From VRUE01 sp963753245 (GTDB lineage: Bacteria > Actinomycetota > Thermoleophilia > Solirubrobacterales > 70-9): a stretch of 64,000 nucleotides of DNA. The first letter of the stretch is position 1. Each line of letters starts with the position of its first letter. The DNA is taken from contig CAVWBK010000001.1 of assembly GCA_963753245.1 (NCBI GenBank), forward strand, positions 186,001 through 250,000, read 5' to 3'. A program made the translations under genes and the position numbers. Below are positions 8,545 to 18,240 of the stretch, piece by piece. A model generated the notes under the pieces. The model saw only the letters and a list, made by a program, of their open reading frames with translations. It was not told the DNA's origin and did not search any database.

Positions 8545-9255
8545 TCAGCGCCCGCTAAGAACCAACCGCTGGCCGTTCATCTCGGCGGCCGCATCGGAAC
8601 AGAGAAACTCGATTCCCGCGGCGATGTGCTCGGCCGGCGTTGAGGTCGGAAACTCCTTGTCGGGGCTTTCCTGGCGCATGCGCGGGGTGAGGATCGCCTC
8701 GACGACGACGATGTTGGCGGTGGCGCCACCCGAGGCGGCGAAGCCGTCGGCGAGGGCCAGGGTCCAGGCCTCGGCAGCGGCCTTGGCCGCCGCGTAGGCG
8801 GCGCTGGAGTTCGAGGGCGCCTGGGCCTGCTTGGCGGAGACCAGGACGAAGCGCCCGTGGCCTGAGGTGACCAGGGCGTCGTGGAAAGCGCGGCTGGTGT
8901 GCTGGACGGTGCGGATCAGCAGCCCCTGCAGGAACTCCCAGTCCTCGAGGGAGGCGGTGTGCAGTGGCTCTCCCCCGCGCCAGCCGCCGACCAGGTGCAG
9001 AAGGCCGTCGATCCGACCGAGGCGCTCAACCAGGTCGGCACACCAGGCGCGGGTCGCATCCTGGTCGAGGAGGTCGACAACCTGAGCGTCCCACTGGCCG
9101 TCGGGCATCTCGGCTGAGATCGCCTCGAGGTTTGACTGCTGGCGGTCGGTGCCGGCGACGATCGCCCCTGCGCCCGCCAACTGCTTGGCGACGAGTGGCC
9201 CGAGGCCGCCGCCGGCGCCGGCGATTGCGATCACGCGACCCTCGAGGGAGTTCAT
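8545..9255 (-). CDS. SDR family oxidoreductase
   Basis: Short-chain dehydrogenase/reductase of 236 residues. The cofactor glycine motif AGAGGGLG is at the N-terminus, the acidic/polar residue GTDRQQ follows the second strand, and the catalytic serine lies in VLVSAKQA. The catalytic Tyr-Lys pair is YAAAK in SAAYAAAKAAAEAW. D in VVDLLDQD probably contacts adenine. The family reduces or oxidises carbonyl/alcohol substrates with NAD(P)H, but the substrate is not evident. It sits between the DsbA-like gene (17 bp gap) and the MerR gene (1 bp gap). Confidence 0.88.
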   Translation of the reverse strand: MNSLEGRVIAIAGAGGGLGPLVAKQLAGAGAIVAGTDRQQSNLEAISAEMPDGQWDAQVVDLLDQDATRAWCADLVERLGRIDGLLHLVGGWRGGEPLHTASLEDWEFLQGLLIRTVQHTSRAFHDALVTSGHGRFVLVSAKQAQAPSNSSAAYAAAKAAAEAWTLALADGFAASGGATANIVVVEAILTPRMRQESPDKEFPTSTPAEHIAAGIEFLCSDAAAEMNGQRLVLSGR

Positions 9256-9272
9256 CTGGCCCAGCCTAGCCC

Positions 9273-9860
9273 CTACGAGTTCTTGGCCTGACTCCTCGCG
9301 GCTTGCTCGAGGCGGTCATCGCCGTAGAAGATCTCGCCACCCACCTCGATACACGGCACTCCGCTGACGCCGCGGCCCCAGGCGCCCGCCGTCGAGTCGC
9401 GCAGCGCCGCCTTGATCTCGGCCGCCTCGACCGCGGCCTGCATCTCCCCCCCCGGGAGTCCCGCGGAAACCGCGATCGCCGACAGCGCGGCCAACTGGCT
9501 CAGGTCTCTGCCCTCCGCGAACGCCGCCCGGAACCCGGCGAGCGCGAACTCGCGCCCCAGGCCCTGGCGCTTGGCCCAGACCGCCGCTCGCATCGCCTTC
9601 AGCGTGTTGTTGGGCCAGCCCTCGGGCCAGAGAAGCTTCGCCAGGCCATAGCGCTGGGCCCGTGCCTCGATCTCGGCGATCCGCGCCTGACGTTCGTCGG
9701 TGTGGGCCCAGCTGCCATGTCCACGCTCGAGGAAGATGCCGCCGACCAAGACCGGCTCGAGGCGCGGCTCCACTCCGAAGACCTCGCCGGCGCGCTCGAC
9801 GGCCAGGTAGGCGTAGGGCGAGCCGAGGTCGTAGTAGAGGATGGGCTTTTCGACGAACAT
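9273..9860 (-). CDS. DsbA-like/2-hydroxychromene-2-carboxylate isomerase family protein
   Basis: About 195 residues of thioredoxin-fold protein from the kappa-GST/HCCA isomerase branch. Seen are the opening strand ILYYDLGSPYAYLAVERA, the Ser in place of a CxxC nucleophile (GSPYAYL), the helical insert, and GVSGVPCIEVGGEIFYGDDRLE with the cis-Pro motif GVPC. I chose ATG 9860 over the TTG at 9881 because the latter would place codons over the operator palindrome at 9866-9879. Members act in glutathione-linked isomerisation or as oxidoreductases. In an actinobacterium lacking glutathione the real thiol is uncertain. First gene of an SDR/MerR operon, divergent from the TetR gene. Confidence 0.8.
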   Translation of the reverse strand: MFVEKPILYYDLGSPYAYLAVERAGEVFGVEPRLEPVLVGGIFLERGHGSWAHTDERQARIAEIEARAQRYGLAKLLWPEGWPNNTLKAMRAAVWAKRQGLGREFALAGFRAAFAEGRDLSQLAALSAIAVSAGLPGGEMQAAVEAAEIKAALRDSTAGAWGRGVSGVPCIEVGGEIFYGDDRLEQAARSQAKNS

Positions 9861-9865
9861 AAATA

Positions 9866-9879
9866 GCTGAACGCTCAGC
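9866..9879. promoter_or_regulatory. Palindromic operator between TetR gene and divergent operon
   Basis: GCTGAACGCTCAGC, with perfect 5-bp arms GCTGA/TCAGC around ACGC. It sits in the 37-bp gap between the DsbA-like gene (start 9860) and the TetR gene (start 9898). TetR dimers commonly bind palindromes of this kind, and the position would cover both promoters, so autoregulation plus control of the operon is likely. The A/T-rich stretch 9882-9892 (GTTATATCATT) could hold the -10 of the tetR promoter. Binding is inferred from position and symmetry only. Confidence 0.6.
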
Positions 9880-9897
9880 AAGTTATATCATTAGGTC

Positions 9898-10554
9898 ATG
9901 GACGATGACCGAGCCGGTTCCGCAGCGGAGAAGATCCGCGACGCCGACCGCAGCAGGGAGGCGCTGCTGGGCGCCGCTGAGTCGCTCTTCGCCGAGCGCG
10001 GCTTCGAGGGCGTCAGCCTCGCCGAGATCGCCACCGCGGCTGGGCTCTCGCGCGGGGCACCCAATTACTTCTTCGGCGCAAAGGAGGCCCTGTACGAGGC
10101 GACGCTCGAGCGGGTCTTCGGCGACCGCGAGCAGGCGGTCCGCAGCGCCTGCCGGCCGCTGATCGCCTGGTGTGGGTCCGACCAGGACGAGCCGATTCAC
10201 CGCCCGCTGACCGAAGCGGTGGAGGGCTATCTGGACTTCCTTCGGCGCCGCCCCACCTTCCTCAAGCTGATCCAGCGCGAGGAGCTGACGGGCGCGAGGC
10301 GCCTGGCAGCGGTGCCGCGGGAGTCGAAAGCGATCGAGGAGGCGTTCGCGGCGGTGCGCGCCATCTCCCGCAAACGCGGCCTGAACTCGTTCGCCGTCAA
10401 CGAGGCCGTGCTGGTCTTCGTGTCCCTGACCTTCTTCCCCCTGGCCCAACGCTCGACATTTATGGCCTCGCTGGGAATCGACCCGAGCTCCGAGGACGGG
10501 TGCCGCAGGCTCTCGCGCCTAACGGTAGACCAGCTGCTTCATTTGATCGGGTAG
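9898..10554 (+). CDS. TetR/AcrR family transcriptional regulator
   Basis: 218 residues. The N-terminal TetR helix-turn-helix is clear: ALLGAAESLFAERGFEGVSL, then AEIATAAGLSRGAPNYFFGAKEAL with the usual Y-x-F after the recognition helix. The C-terminal ligand domain is divergent, with a hydrophobic stretch near the end (NEAVLVFVSLTFFPLAQRS). The gene diverges from the DsbA-like/SDR/MerR operon across a palindrome at 9866-9879 and probably represses it and itself. The ligand is unknown. Confidence 0.9.
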   Translation: MDDDRAGSAAEKIRDADRSREALLGAAESLFAERGFEGVSLAEIATAAGLSRGAPNYFFGAKEALYEATLERVFGDREQAVRSACRPLIAWCGSDQDEPIHRPLTEAVEGYLDFLRRRPTFLKLIQREELTGARRLAAVPRESKAIEEAFAAVRAISRKRGLNSFAVNEAVLVFVSLTFFPLAQRSTFMASLGIDPSSEDGCRRLSRLTVDQLLHLIG

Positions 10555-10562
10555 GAACCACC

Positions 10563-11396
10563 ATGATGGACGATAGGTTTGGTCGTCCTTCGAGGGAGGC
10601 TGGACCGATCGACGCCAAGTACTTGTTCCCAGTCGCGGTGATCGTTTTACTGGGGTCCTGTGGGATGGCTGCGGCGGAAGTCGTCCCCGATGAAACGGCC
10701 ACGGTCCGGTTCCACGGCGCTTTGCAATTGCAGGCGGGCGAGGCTCACCGTGCCCCCGCGAGGTTGACCATCGGAGCGAAGGTCAGCCTGACGCCAGACC
10801 CCGAAACGTCCCCCTTGCCCTCGGAGATCACGCTTGCCCTTTCGCCTCGGATCGAGGTGGACACCAAGGGCCTGCCCCTGTGTGACCTCGCCCGGCTCCA
10901 CGATTCTTCTGCGGTCGAAGCAATGCGGGTCTGCGGTCCGGCCAGAGTTGGTCACGGAGCTCTGACTCAGCGAATTATCTCCCGCGAACAGGGAATAATC
11001 GGCCTCCTCGAACAGCTCATCGCCTTCAACGGCCGCTATGAAGGCAAACGCGCAATCTTCGTGCGGGCTGAATCACTAGGCAAAGTTCAGGCCCGTACGG
11101 TGTTTGTACTCGTCATTGATGAAACTGGCGGCCCGGAGGCGGGCGTCGAATTGGCTGGTGCCCTTCCCAGGCACCCGGGCAACGCGGAAGGGCCACCCAG
11201 GTGGGGGATTTCGGCCTTCAACCTGACTCTCGGCCGCTCCTTCGAATTCAAGCGAACACAGAGGAGCTACCTCACGGCCTCTTGCCCAATCAACGCTGAA
11301 GCCGACGCGGACTTCACGATGGCCCACGCGACTCTTGGATTCGGCGAAGAACGAGAGGTCCTCACCGGGGCAGTTCGCGGCGAATGCGCGAACTGA
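10563..11396 (+). CDS. Secreted hypothetical protein
   Basis: 277 residues from ATG 10563 (a second ATG follows at 10566). There is a transmembrane/signal segment YLFPVAVIVLLGSCGMAAAEV near residues 20-40. The mature part contains IEVDTKGLPLCDLARLHDSS followed by a short segment ending in CGPARVGHG, which I recall as recurring in secreted proteins of Solirubrobacterales. The C-terminus has a strand-rich region with a lone Cys pair. No enzymatic motif is visible. It starts 8 bp after the TetR gene, so it may be co-transcribed with it, although the regulator's target is more obviously the divergent operon. Confidence 0.7.
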   Translation: MMDDRFGRPSREAGPIDAKYLFPVAVIVLLGSCGMAAAEVVPDETATVRFHGALQLQAGEAHRAPARLTIGAKVSLTPDPETSPLPSEITLALSPRIEVDTKGLPLCDLARLHDSSAVEAMRVCGPARVGHGALTQRIISREQGIIGLLEQLIAFNGRYEGKRAIFVRAESLGKVQARTVFVLVIDETGGPEAGVELAGALPRHPGNAEGPPRWGISAFNLTLGRSFEFKRTQRSYLTASCPINAEADADFTMAHATLGFGEEREVLTGAVRGECAN

Positions 11397-11402
11397 CGTC
11401 CA

Positions 11403-11484
11403 TGGGGGAGGCAGGATTCGAACCTGCGTAGGCATAGCCAACTGGTTTACAGCCAGTCTCCTTTAACCACTCGGACACTCCCCC
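11403..11484 (-). tRNA. tRNA-Tyr (GTA)
   Basis: 82-nt cloverleaf on the minus strand. The acceptor stem is GGGGGAG pairing with CTCCCCC, the discriminator is A, and the T-arm contains GGTTCGAATCC. The anticodon loop CTGTAAA gives GTA, and a long variable arm is present as in bacterial tRNA-Tyr. The CCA end is not encoded. Confidence 0.95.
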
Positions 11485-11497
11485 GAGGCGCGCGATT

Positions 11498-11884
11498 CTA
11501 GTTGCTGGGGAGCTCGACGCCGAGGCGCTCGGCCATCTGCGCGTTGAAGGCCGTGAGCGCCGACATCGGCCGCATGAAGACGGTCAGGTCACTGACCCGG
11601 CCGTCCGGGTCAAGCGTCAGGTAATCGATGCCCTCCAGCTCGAGCTCGCCGACCATCGCCTTGAAGCGCAGGACGACCGTTCCGTCACCGACGGCTTCGT
11701 CGACGTAGGTGAGATCCTCAAGGACGGCGGCGACCTGGCTGAGGATCATGCCGACCGCCTCGCGACCCTCGAATCCACGGAACAACACCGGGCTGTGAAG
11801 AACCACGTCCTCGCGCAGCGCCTCGGTCATCAGCTCGACGTCCTTGGCTTCGGCAGCTCGGCGGAACGGGTGTGGCGCGGCCAT
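11498..11884 (-). CDS. SnoaL-like/NTF2-fold protein
   Basis: 128 residues from ATG 11884. The frame stays open upstream to 12103, but that extension overlaps the divergent nitroreductase gene and is not protein-like. The sequence FRRAAEAKDVELMTEALREDVVLHSPVLFRGFEGREAV is the classic SnoaL-like start, and the domain ends with strands GIDYLTLDPDGRVSDLTVFMRP. Members include cyclases, isomerases and many proteins of unknown role; no catalytic assignment is possible here. Just downstream of the tRNA-Tyr in transcription direction. Confidence 0.8.
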   Translation of the reverse strand: MAAPHPFRRAAEAKDVELMTEALREDVVLHSPVLFRGFEGREAVGMILSQVAAVLEDLTYVDEAVGDGTVVLRFKAMVGELELEGIDYLTLDPDGRVSDLTVFMRPMSALTAFNAQMAERLGVELPSN

Positions 11885-12063
11885 GTGAGCCAGACTAGCG
11901 CGGCTCTGTGCTTCGAGCCCCCACTTCATGGGCTGGGCGAGGGTGGAAGCTGCCGATCGGCCTCCTTCACGGATCGAGATTTCTGACCCGCATCTGTTGG
12001 GGCGGCGCCGGCGTTTAAGAGCACCGATGAGTTTTTTCCGGGTGCTCGTGGGATACTCGCCCA

Positions 12064-12534
12064 GTGCCGAGCGACCGCCTCTTCTCACGCTTCTCGCACT
12101 CACTCGGTCCCACCGGGCTGCGCCTGGCCGGCAAGCTCAACACGCCGCTTTACCGACTCAGCGGCGGGCGGATCGGCGGCAAGGTCAACCGCGCGCCGGT
12201 CCTGTTGCTGACCACGACCGGGCGCAAATCAGGCCAGAAGCGCACCGCGCCGGTTGTCTATCTGCAGGACGGCGAGCGGATGGTCGTGATCAACACCAAC
12301 GCGGGCAACGCTAAGGTGCCGGCCTGGTCGCTGAATCTGGCCGCAGACCCGCGGGCCGAGGTCGAGGTCGGCCGCCGCCGGATCGCGGTTCTCGCCCGCG
12401 TCGCGGAGGGCGAGGAGCGCGCCGAGCTCTGGCGCAAACACAACCTGCAGTACTCGGGCTTCGACGAATACGACGCAGAGCTCGATCGCGAACCGAAGGT
12501 GATCGTGCTCGAGCCGCGCTCCGCCGGCGCCTAG
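12064..12534 (+). CDS. Deazaflavin (F420)-dependent nitroreductase/quinone reductase family protein
   Basis: 156 residues with the split-barrel flavin/deazaflavin fold of the Ddn family. The hallmark is VLLLTTTGRKSGQKRTAPVVYLQDGERMVVINTNAGNAKVPAWSLNLAADP, with the G-R-K-(S/T)-G cofactor-phosphate loop. The start is GTG 12064. Related mycobacterial proteins reduce quinones or nitro compounds with F420H2. Presence of F420 in this organism is inferred, not shown. Divergent from the SnoaL-like gene and convergent with the sigma factor gene (9 bp apart). Confidence 0.88.
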   Translation: MPSDRLFSRFSHSLGPTGLRLAGKLNTPLYRLSGGRIGGKVNRAPVLLLTTTGRKSGQKRTAPVVYLQDGERMVVINTNAGNAKVPAWSLNLAADPRAEVEVGRRRIAVLARVAEGEERAELWRKHNLQYSGFDEYDAELDREPKVIVLEPRSAGA

Positions 12535-12543
12535 CCGATCTGC

Positions 12544-13665
<1,122 letters not shown>

Positions 13666-13754
13666 CGGCTCTATCTCGGTGCCTCCAAATGCATCCCTCT
13701 CCCCCTTCCCAGGGAACCGACCCCAACGCTTCGGCCACGGCGAAGTATAGGGAG

Positions 13755-14786
13755 ATGTCTACTCTTCATAGCCCGATGTCCACTGAGACAACGACCCTTC
13801 CCGACTCCTCGCCCGATGTGCAGGCGGGCCTGCCGGTAACCCAGGTCAGTCTCTCCCGGGTCGGCGTGACCGGGGTCGAGAAGGTGATCCGGGTGCAGGC
13901 CGAGGGTGGCGAGAATCTCTACCACGCCGAGTTTGAGTGCTTCGTCGACCTCAACCCGCGCCAGGCCGGGGTCCACATGTCGCGCTTTGAGGAGATCGTC
14001 GGCGAGGCGATCGATGAGGTCGTTCTCGGCGAGGCCTTCCGCGCCGAGGTCCTTGCCGCCCATATCGCCGAGCGCGTCCGCAAGCGCCAGGACGGCCTGC
14101 GCGCCGAGGTATCGGTCAGGGCGACCTACCCCCAAACCGTCACCACTCCGGTCAGCGCGATCCAGACCCAGGAGATCTACGTCCTCTTCGGCACCGCGGT
14201 CGATTCTCCGCAGGGCACGCGAACGCTGACCGGGGTCCAGGCCCAGGGCATGACCGCCTGCCCCTGCGCCCAGGAGATGGTCGCGAGCCTCGGCCGTGAG
14301 CGCCTCGCCGAGCGGGGCTTCTCCGCCGCGCAAATCGAGCGGGCAATGGAGGCGGTCCCGACAGCCACCCACAATCAGCGCGGGATTGGCACCCTGCACG
14401 TCGGCTGTCCCGAGGGCGGCCCCTCATGGATCGATGCGCCCGAGCTGCTGGGGATCGTCGAGGGTTCGATGAGCTCAGAGATCTATGAGCTGATGAAGCG
14501 CCCCGACGAGCTTGCGGTGGTCGCCAAGGCGCACGCGCAGCCGCGCTTCGTCGAGGACTGCGTGCGGGAGATGGTGCGCCAGGTGATCGAGGGCTATACC
14601 GAGCTTCCCGGCGAGGCCTTCGTCATGGCCCGCCAGGAGAACCTCGAGACGATCCACCGCCACAACGTCGTCGCCGAGCGCTACGGCACGTTTGCCGATT
14701 TGCGCGCCGAGCTTGACCGCGGCGAGCATCAGCCCCGCCAGCTGACGATGAGAGAGTGGCTGGAGGGCCCTAACTCGACTTCCTAG
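13755..14786 (+). CDS. folE2: GTP cyclohydrolase, FolE2/MptA family
   Basis: 343 residues if started at ATG 13755; an alternative ATG is at 13776 and the frame opens at 13689. The signature MTACPCAQEM holds the conserved cysteine, followed by ATHNQRGIGTLHVGC and the C-terminal RHNVVAERYGTF. These are typical of the zinc-independent GTP cyclohydrolase I family that makes 7,8-dihydroneopterin (or its cyclic phosphate in MptA) for folate or methanopterin-like cofactors. Divergent from the sigma gene; its 3' end overlaps pgsA on the other strand by 17 bp. Confidence 0.9.
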   Translation: MSTLHSPMSTETTTLPDSSPDVQAGLPVTQVSLSRVGVTGVEKVIRVQAEGGENLYHAEFECFVDLNPRQAGVHMSRFEEIVGEAIDEVVLGEAFRAEVLAAHIAERVRKRQDGLRAEVSVRATYPQTVTTPVSAIQTQEIYVLFGTAVDSPQGTRTLTGVQAQGMTACPCAQEMVASLGRERLAERGFSAAQIERAMEAVPTATHNQRGIGTLHVGCPEGGPSWIDAPELLGIVEGSMSSEIYELMKRPDELAVVAKAHAQPRFVEDCVREMVRQVIEGYTELPGEAFVMARQENLETIHRHNVVAERYGTFADLRAELDRGEHQPRQLTMREWLEGPNSTS

Positions 14787-15342
14787 CTCTCGCCGCGGTG
14801 CGAGTTTCGTGCTCTGCCTCGATCCGCTTACGCAGGCCGAAGAAGTAGTCGGCGCCGCTGATCAGCGTCGCGGCGACCGCAAGGTAGACGAGGGCATCGA
14901 CGAGCGCCGGGGCCGGATTGGTCGCGATCAGGGCAAAGACCGCGGCGATCTGCAGCACCGTCTTTGCCTTGCCCAGCCAGCTCGCCGCGATCACCACACC
15001 GCGCTCGACCGCGATTGCCCTCATCACGGTGACCGCGAACTCGCGGGCGATGATCACCATCGCGACCCATGCTGCGACCCGGTTCAGCGAGACCAACGAG
15101 ACCAGCGCCGCGGCGATCAGCAGCTTGTCGGCGATCGGATCCATCAGTTTGCCGAAGGTGGTGACGGCGTCGCGCGAGCGGGCGAAGTATCCGTCGAGGC
15201 CATCGGTCAGCGCCGCCAGGGCAAAGACTCCGGCCGCCAGGGCGTCGCCGTTGGGCGTCTCCCCGAGCAGGGCGACGACGACGACCGGCACGGCGAGCAT
15301 CCGCAGCAGGGTGAGGACGTTGGGAAGGTTGAGCGGAAACAC
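14770..15342 (-). CDS. pgsA: CDP-diacylglycerol-glycerol-3-phosphate 3-phosphatidyltransferase
   Basis: 190-residue integral membrane enzyme that makes phosphatidylglycerol phosphate from CDP-diacylglycerol. The CDP-alcohol phosphotransferase signature is complete: D47-G-L-D50-G-Y-F-A-R55, then G64-x3-D68-x3-D72. Several hydrophobic helices follow (VAMVIIAREFAVTVMRAIAV; TVLQIAAVFALIA). Phosphatidylinositol-type synthases share the motif, so the exact head group rests on overall PgsA-like length and the N-terminus NLPNVLTLLRMLAVP. Confidence 0.88.
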   Translation of the reverse strand: MFPLNLPNVLTLLRMLAVPVVVVALLGETPNGDALAAGVFALAALTDGLDGYFARSRDAVTTFGKLMDPIADKLLIAAALVSLVSLNRVAAWVAMVIIAREFAVTVMRAIAVERGVVIAASWLGKAKTVLQIAAVFALIATNPAPALVDALVYLAVAATLISGADYFFGLRKRIEAEHETRTAARARKSS

Positions 15343-15375
15343 AGGCTCAGTTTGGCCGATCGGCCAATTGCGCCA

Positions 15376-17577
15376 TTAGCTGGTCGGTTCGTTTGCCTCG
15401 GCCAGGGCGGCGTCGCGCTTGGCGAAGAACTCCTCGCCCTCGATACTGATGTGGGGAATCAGCTTGCCAAGCCAAGTGGGCATCCACCAGGCGCGCTTGC
15501 CGAGCAGGACCATCACGGCCGGCACCAGAAGACAGCGGACCAGGGTCGAGTCGATCGCGATCGCAACCGCCAGCCCAACCCCGAACTCCTTCACGATCGG
15601 GTTGCCATTGAGGACGAAGCTGGTGAAGACGCAGACCATGATCGCCGCGGCTGAGGTGATCACCCGGCCGGTGTTGGCAAGCCCCTCGATCACCGCCTCG
15701 CGCTCGTCTTCGTGCTCACGGTAGTGCTCTCGCATCTGGGTGAGCAGGAAGACCTCGTAGTCCATCGAGAGCCCGAAGAGGATCGCGAACATCAGCAGTG
15801 GCACGAAGCTGACAATCGGAATCGAGTGATCGAGGCCGATCAGCGAGGCACCCCAGCCGAGTTGGAAGACCGCTGTCACGACCCCGTAGGCGGCGGCGAC
15901 CGAGAGCAGGTTCATCGCCGCCGCCTTAACCGGCACCAGCAACGAGCGGAAGGCGAGCAGCAAGACGATGAAGCTGAGCCCGACGACGATCGCGATCATC
16001 AGTGGCAGCTTGTCGGCGATCTGGGTGGCGAGGTCGATGTAACCGGCTGTCTGCCCGCCGACGTAGGAGACAGCGCCGGTACCCTGCAGCGCCGCTGGGA
16101 TAGTTGTCGCGCGCAGGCCTTCGACCAGGCTCACGGTCTCATCGGCCCAGGGCGCCGATTTGGAGATCGCGGTGAAGACGGCGACCGTCCCGGCCTTGTC
16201 GAGGTTGGGTTCGGAGACGGCGGCGACATCAGGCGCCGCGCCGACCTGTTTCTCCAGGACCGGCAGCACCCGCTGGGCTTCTCCGGGGGACTTGAACTTG
16301 GAGGTGATCAACAGCGGGCCGTTGACACCGGGGCCAAAGCCCTTGGTCAGCTGGTCGTAGTTCTGACGAGCGGTGGTCGACTTCGGCAGGGCGCTGAGAT
16401 CGTTTTGGCCAAGCTCGAGTTGGAAGATCGGCAGTGCCAGGACAATGAGAACAACCAGCGCGGCGATCGCCGAGCGCCAGGGCCGATCGGCGACCCCGCG
16501 CGCCCATCGTCGCCAACCGTGGGGCTCGCTCTCCTCCGGCCCAGCGCTGGTTCCGGGCACCCGCAGCGAGTCGATGTGGGGGCCGAGGGCGCCGAGCATT
16601 GCCGGCAGCAGGGTCGCCGCAGCACAGACCGCGACGACGACCGCGATTGCCGCAGTGAAGCCGAGCGTGCTGACCAGCGGGATGCCGGCAAAGGCCAGCG
16701 AGCAGAGCGCGATCACGACGGTGAAGCCGGCGAAGACGACCGCGCCCCCCGCGGTCGCGGTTGCCCGCGCGATTGACTCGCGCAACTCCATGCCATCGGC
16801 GAGTTGCAGTTTGTGGCGGGTGACGATGAACAGCGCGTAGTCGATCCCGACCCCGAGTCCGATCATCGTCGCCAGGGTCGCCGCGACGCTCGGGACTTCA
16901 ATCGCGTTCTCGAGCAGGCGGATAACCGAGAGGGAGATCGCGAGGCCGATGATCGCTGAGCCGATCGGCATGATCATCGCCGTCGCCGTGCCGAATGCGA
17001 AGAGCAGGATGACGATCGCCGCGGCGATTCCGATCGCGTCGCTGATCCCGGTACTGGGCTTGGAGAGCTGCTGGCCGACGTAGCTGCCGATCGAGGTCTC
17101 AAGCCCGGCCCGCTTGGCGGGACCGGCCGCGTTCAGCACCGCCTGCGCCTGCGCTTCGGTCAGTTCGCCGGGTCCCACCCCGAGCACGACGGGGATGTAG
17201 GCGACGGTGCGATCCTTGCTGATGAAGGCGCGGCCGGCCGGTGTCAGGGGGCTGATCGCCGAGTTGACGTCGGGCATCGCGCGCAGGTGCTTTGCCGTTT
17301 CTTCGATCGCCTTGGCGTACCTAGGTTCGCTCAGCGGCCCGGCCTTTGATTCGAAGGCGAGCGGGTTGCTGCCGTAGGCCTGCGCCGGCAGATTGTCCTC
17401 GAGCAGTTCGGTCGCCTGGGTCGAACCGGTGCCAGGTAGGGTCAGGTTGTCGTTGGTCTTATCGCCGGAGGCCTGGCCGGCGATGATCAGCGCAATCGCC
17501 ACGACTAGCCAGACGGCGATCGTCGGGTAGTGGTATCTCGAACAGAAGCGACCGATCGCGTACAGGGGTGCGGTCAC
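15376..17577 (-). CDS. MMPL family RND transporter
   Basis: 733-residue membrane exporter with twelve predicted helices in two repeats and two large extracytoplasmic loops. The second-repeat feature GLSMDYEVFLLTQMREHY and the first-repeat GLGVGIDYALFIVTRHK carry the Asp-Tyr pair expected for proton relay in MmpL proteins. Start is GTG 17577, with AAGGGA about 10 nt upstream; the open frame to 17718 overlaps the upstream gene. It lies 7 bp downstream of the ferritin-like lipoprotein gene, so the two are co-transcribed. MmpL proteins export lipids or hydrophobic compounds; the cargo is unknown. Confidence 0.9.
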   Translation of the reverse strand: MTAPLYAIGRFCSRYHYPTIAVWLVVAIALIIAGQASGDKTNDNLTLPGTGSTQATELLEDNLPAQAYGSNPLAFESKAGPLSEPRYAKAIEETAKHLRAMPDVNSAISPLTPAGRAFISKDRTVAYIPVVLGVGPGELTEAQAQAVLNAAGPAKRAGLETSIGSYVGQQLSKPSTGISDAIGIAAAIVILLFAFGTATAMIMPIGSAIIGLAISLSVIRLLENAIEVPSVAATLATMIGLGVGIDYALFIVTRHKLQLADGMELRESIARATATAGGAVVFAGFTVVIALCSLAFAGIPLVSTLGFTAAIAVVVAVCAAATLLPAMLGALGPHIDSLRVPGTSAGPEESEPHGWRRWARGVADRPWRSAIAALVVLIVLALPIFQLELGQNDLSALPKSTTARQNYDQLTKGFGPGVNGPLLITSKFKSPGEAQRVLPVLEKQVGAAPDVAAVSEPNLDKAGTVAVFTAISKSAPWADETVSLVEGLRATTIPAALQGTGAVSYVGGQTAGYIDLATQIADKLPLMIAIVVGLSFIVLLLAFRSLLVPVKAAAMNLLSVAAAYGVVTAVFQLGWGASLIGLDHSIPIVSFVPLLMFAILFGLSMDYEVFLLTQMREHYREHEDEREAVIEGLANTGRVITSAAAIMVCVFTSFVLNGNPIVKEFGVGLAVAIAIDSTLVRCLLVPAVMVLLGKRAWWMPTWLGKLIPHISIEGEEFFAKRDAALAEANEPTS

Positions 17578-17584
17578 CGCGCAA

Positions 17585-18187
17585 TTATCCCTTACCAGCA
17601 GGCGCCACGCCGGGCGGCGGCACTTCACCGGTGTCAAAGGAGTCCGGCACCGCTTCGAGCAGGTCGGCGCCGAGCGCTTGGCGCAGGACGACGAGATGCT
17701 GTGCCTCACTGGCGGCAATCGCGGCGGCGATCGACTGCGGCCCGGGAGTTGAGAGCTGGGTGACGTCCCCGAGGAAGTGGGTGAGCTGGGAATTGGTCAG
17801 CTCGTAGCTGAACATCAGGTAATCGTGTTCGCTCTTGAGGCTCGAGTAGTCGAGTTTTTCGGCTTCGGAGTCGACCGCCGCGCCGAGGCCGCGCAACTCC
17901 CTCATCCAGCCGTCGATGTGTTCCTGCTCCTGGGCGGCGTACTTGCGAAGCACAGCGTGCATCTCAGGGTCGTGGACCGCCCGGGCAGCCCTTCTATAGG
18001 CATCGGCCAGGGTCAGCTCCTGGCTGATCGCGACGTTGATCACCCTGGCGTCACTGGCCTTTTCTTCGGGAGCGGCGGGATTGCCCTTCTTGGCACAGCC
18101 GACAAAGAGGATTCCGGCGGCGAGGATCGTCGCGATTCCCCAGGAGACTCGCCGAGGCCGAGTCCGCCCCCTTCCCCATGCGCTCAT
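17585..18187 (-). CDS. Ferritin-like domain lipoprotein
   Basis: 200 residues. The signal peptide ends in a lipobox (ILFVGC, C at about residue 31), so the protein should be anchored outside the membrane. The rest is a four-helix bundle with LTLADAYRRAARAV, KYAAQEQEHIDGWMRELR and ASEAQHLVVLRQAL, carrying E/H pairs as in ferritin-like proteins. Its stop is 7 bp before the MMPL transporter start; the pair is probably one operon. Whether it binds iron cannot be told from sequence alone. Confidence 0.8.
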   Translation of the reverse strand: MSAWGRGRTRPRRVSWGIATILAAGILFVGCAKKGNPAAPEEKASDARVINVAISQELTLADAYRRAARAVHDPEMHAVLRKYAAQEQEHIDGWMRELRGLGAAVDSEAEKLDYSSLKSEHDYLMFSYELTNSQLTHFLGDVTQLSTPGPQSIAAAIAASEAQHLVVLRQALGADLLEAVPDSFDTGEVPPPGVAPAGKG

Positions 18188-18240
18188 CCTCGGATCGTAT
18201 TGGCCAAGACCGACAGCGGCAGAGATGATTGATTTCTGAG

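Noticed and set aside
11076..11441. Minus-strand frame crossing tRNA-Tyr
   Set aside because: Starts in the tRNA and runs antisense to the secreted-protein gene.
11583..11596. Exact GTCA-N6-TGAC match
   Set aside because: It lies inside the SnoaL-like coding region, far from any start codon; taken as a chance hit and as a caution on the motif's specificity.
16357..16370. Near match GTCG-N6-TGAC
   Set aside because: Inside the MMPL transporter gene and one base off; no promoter nearby.
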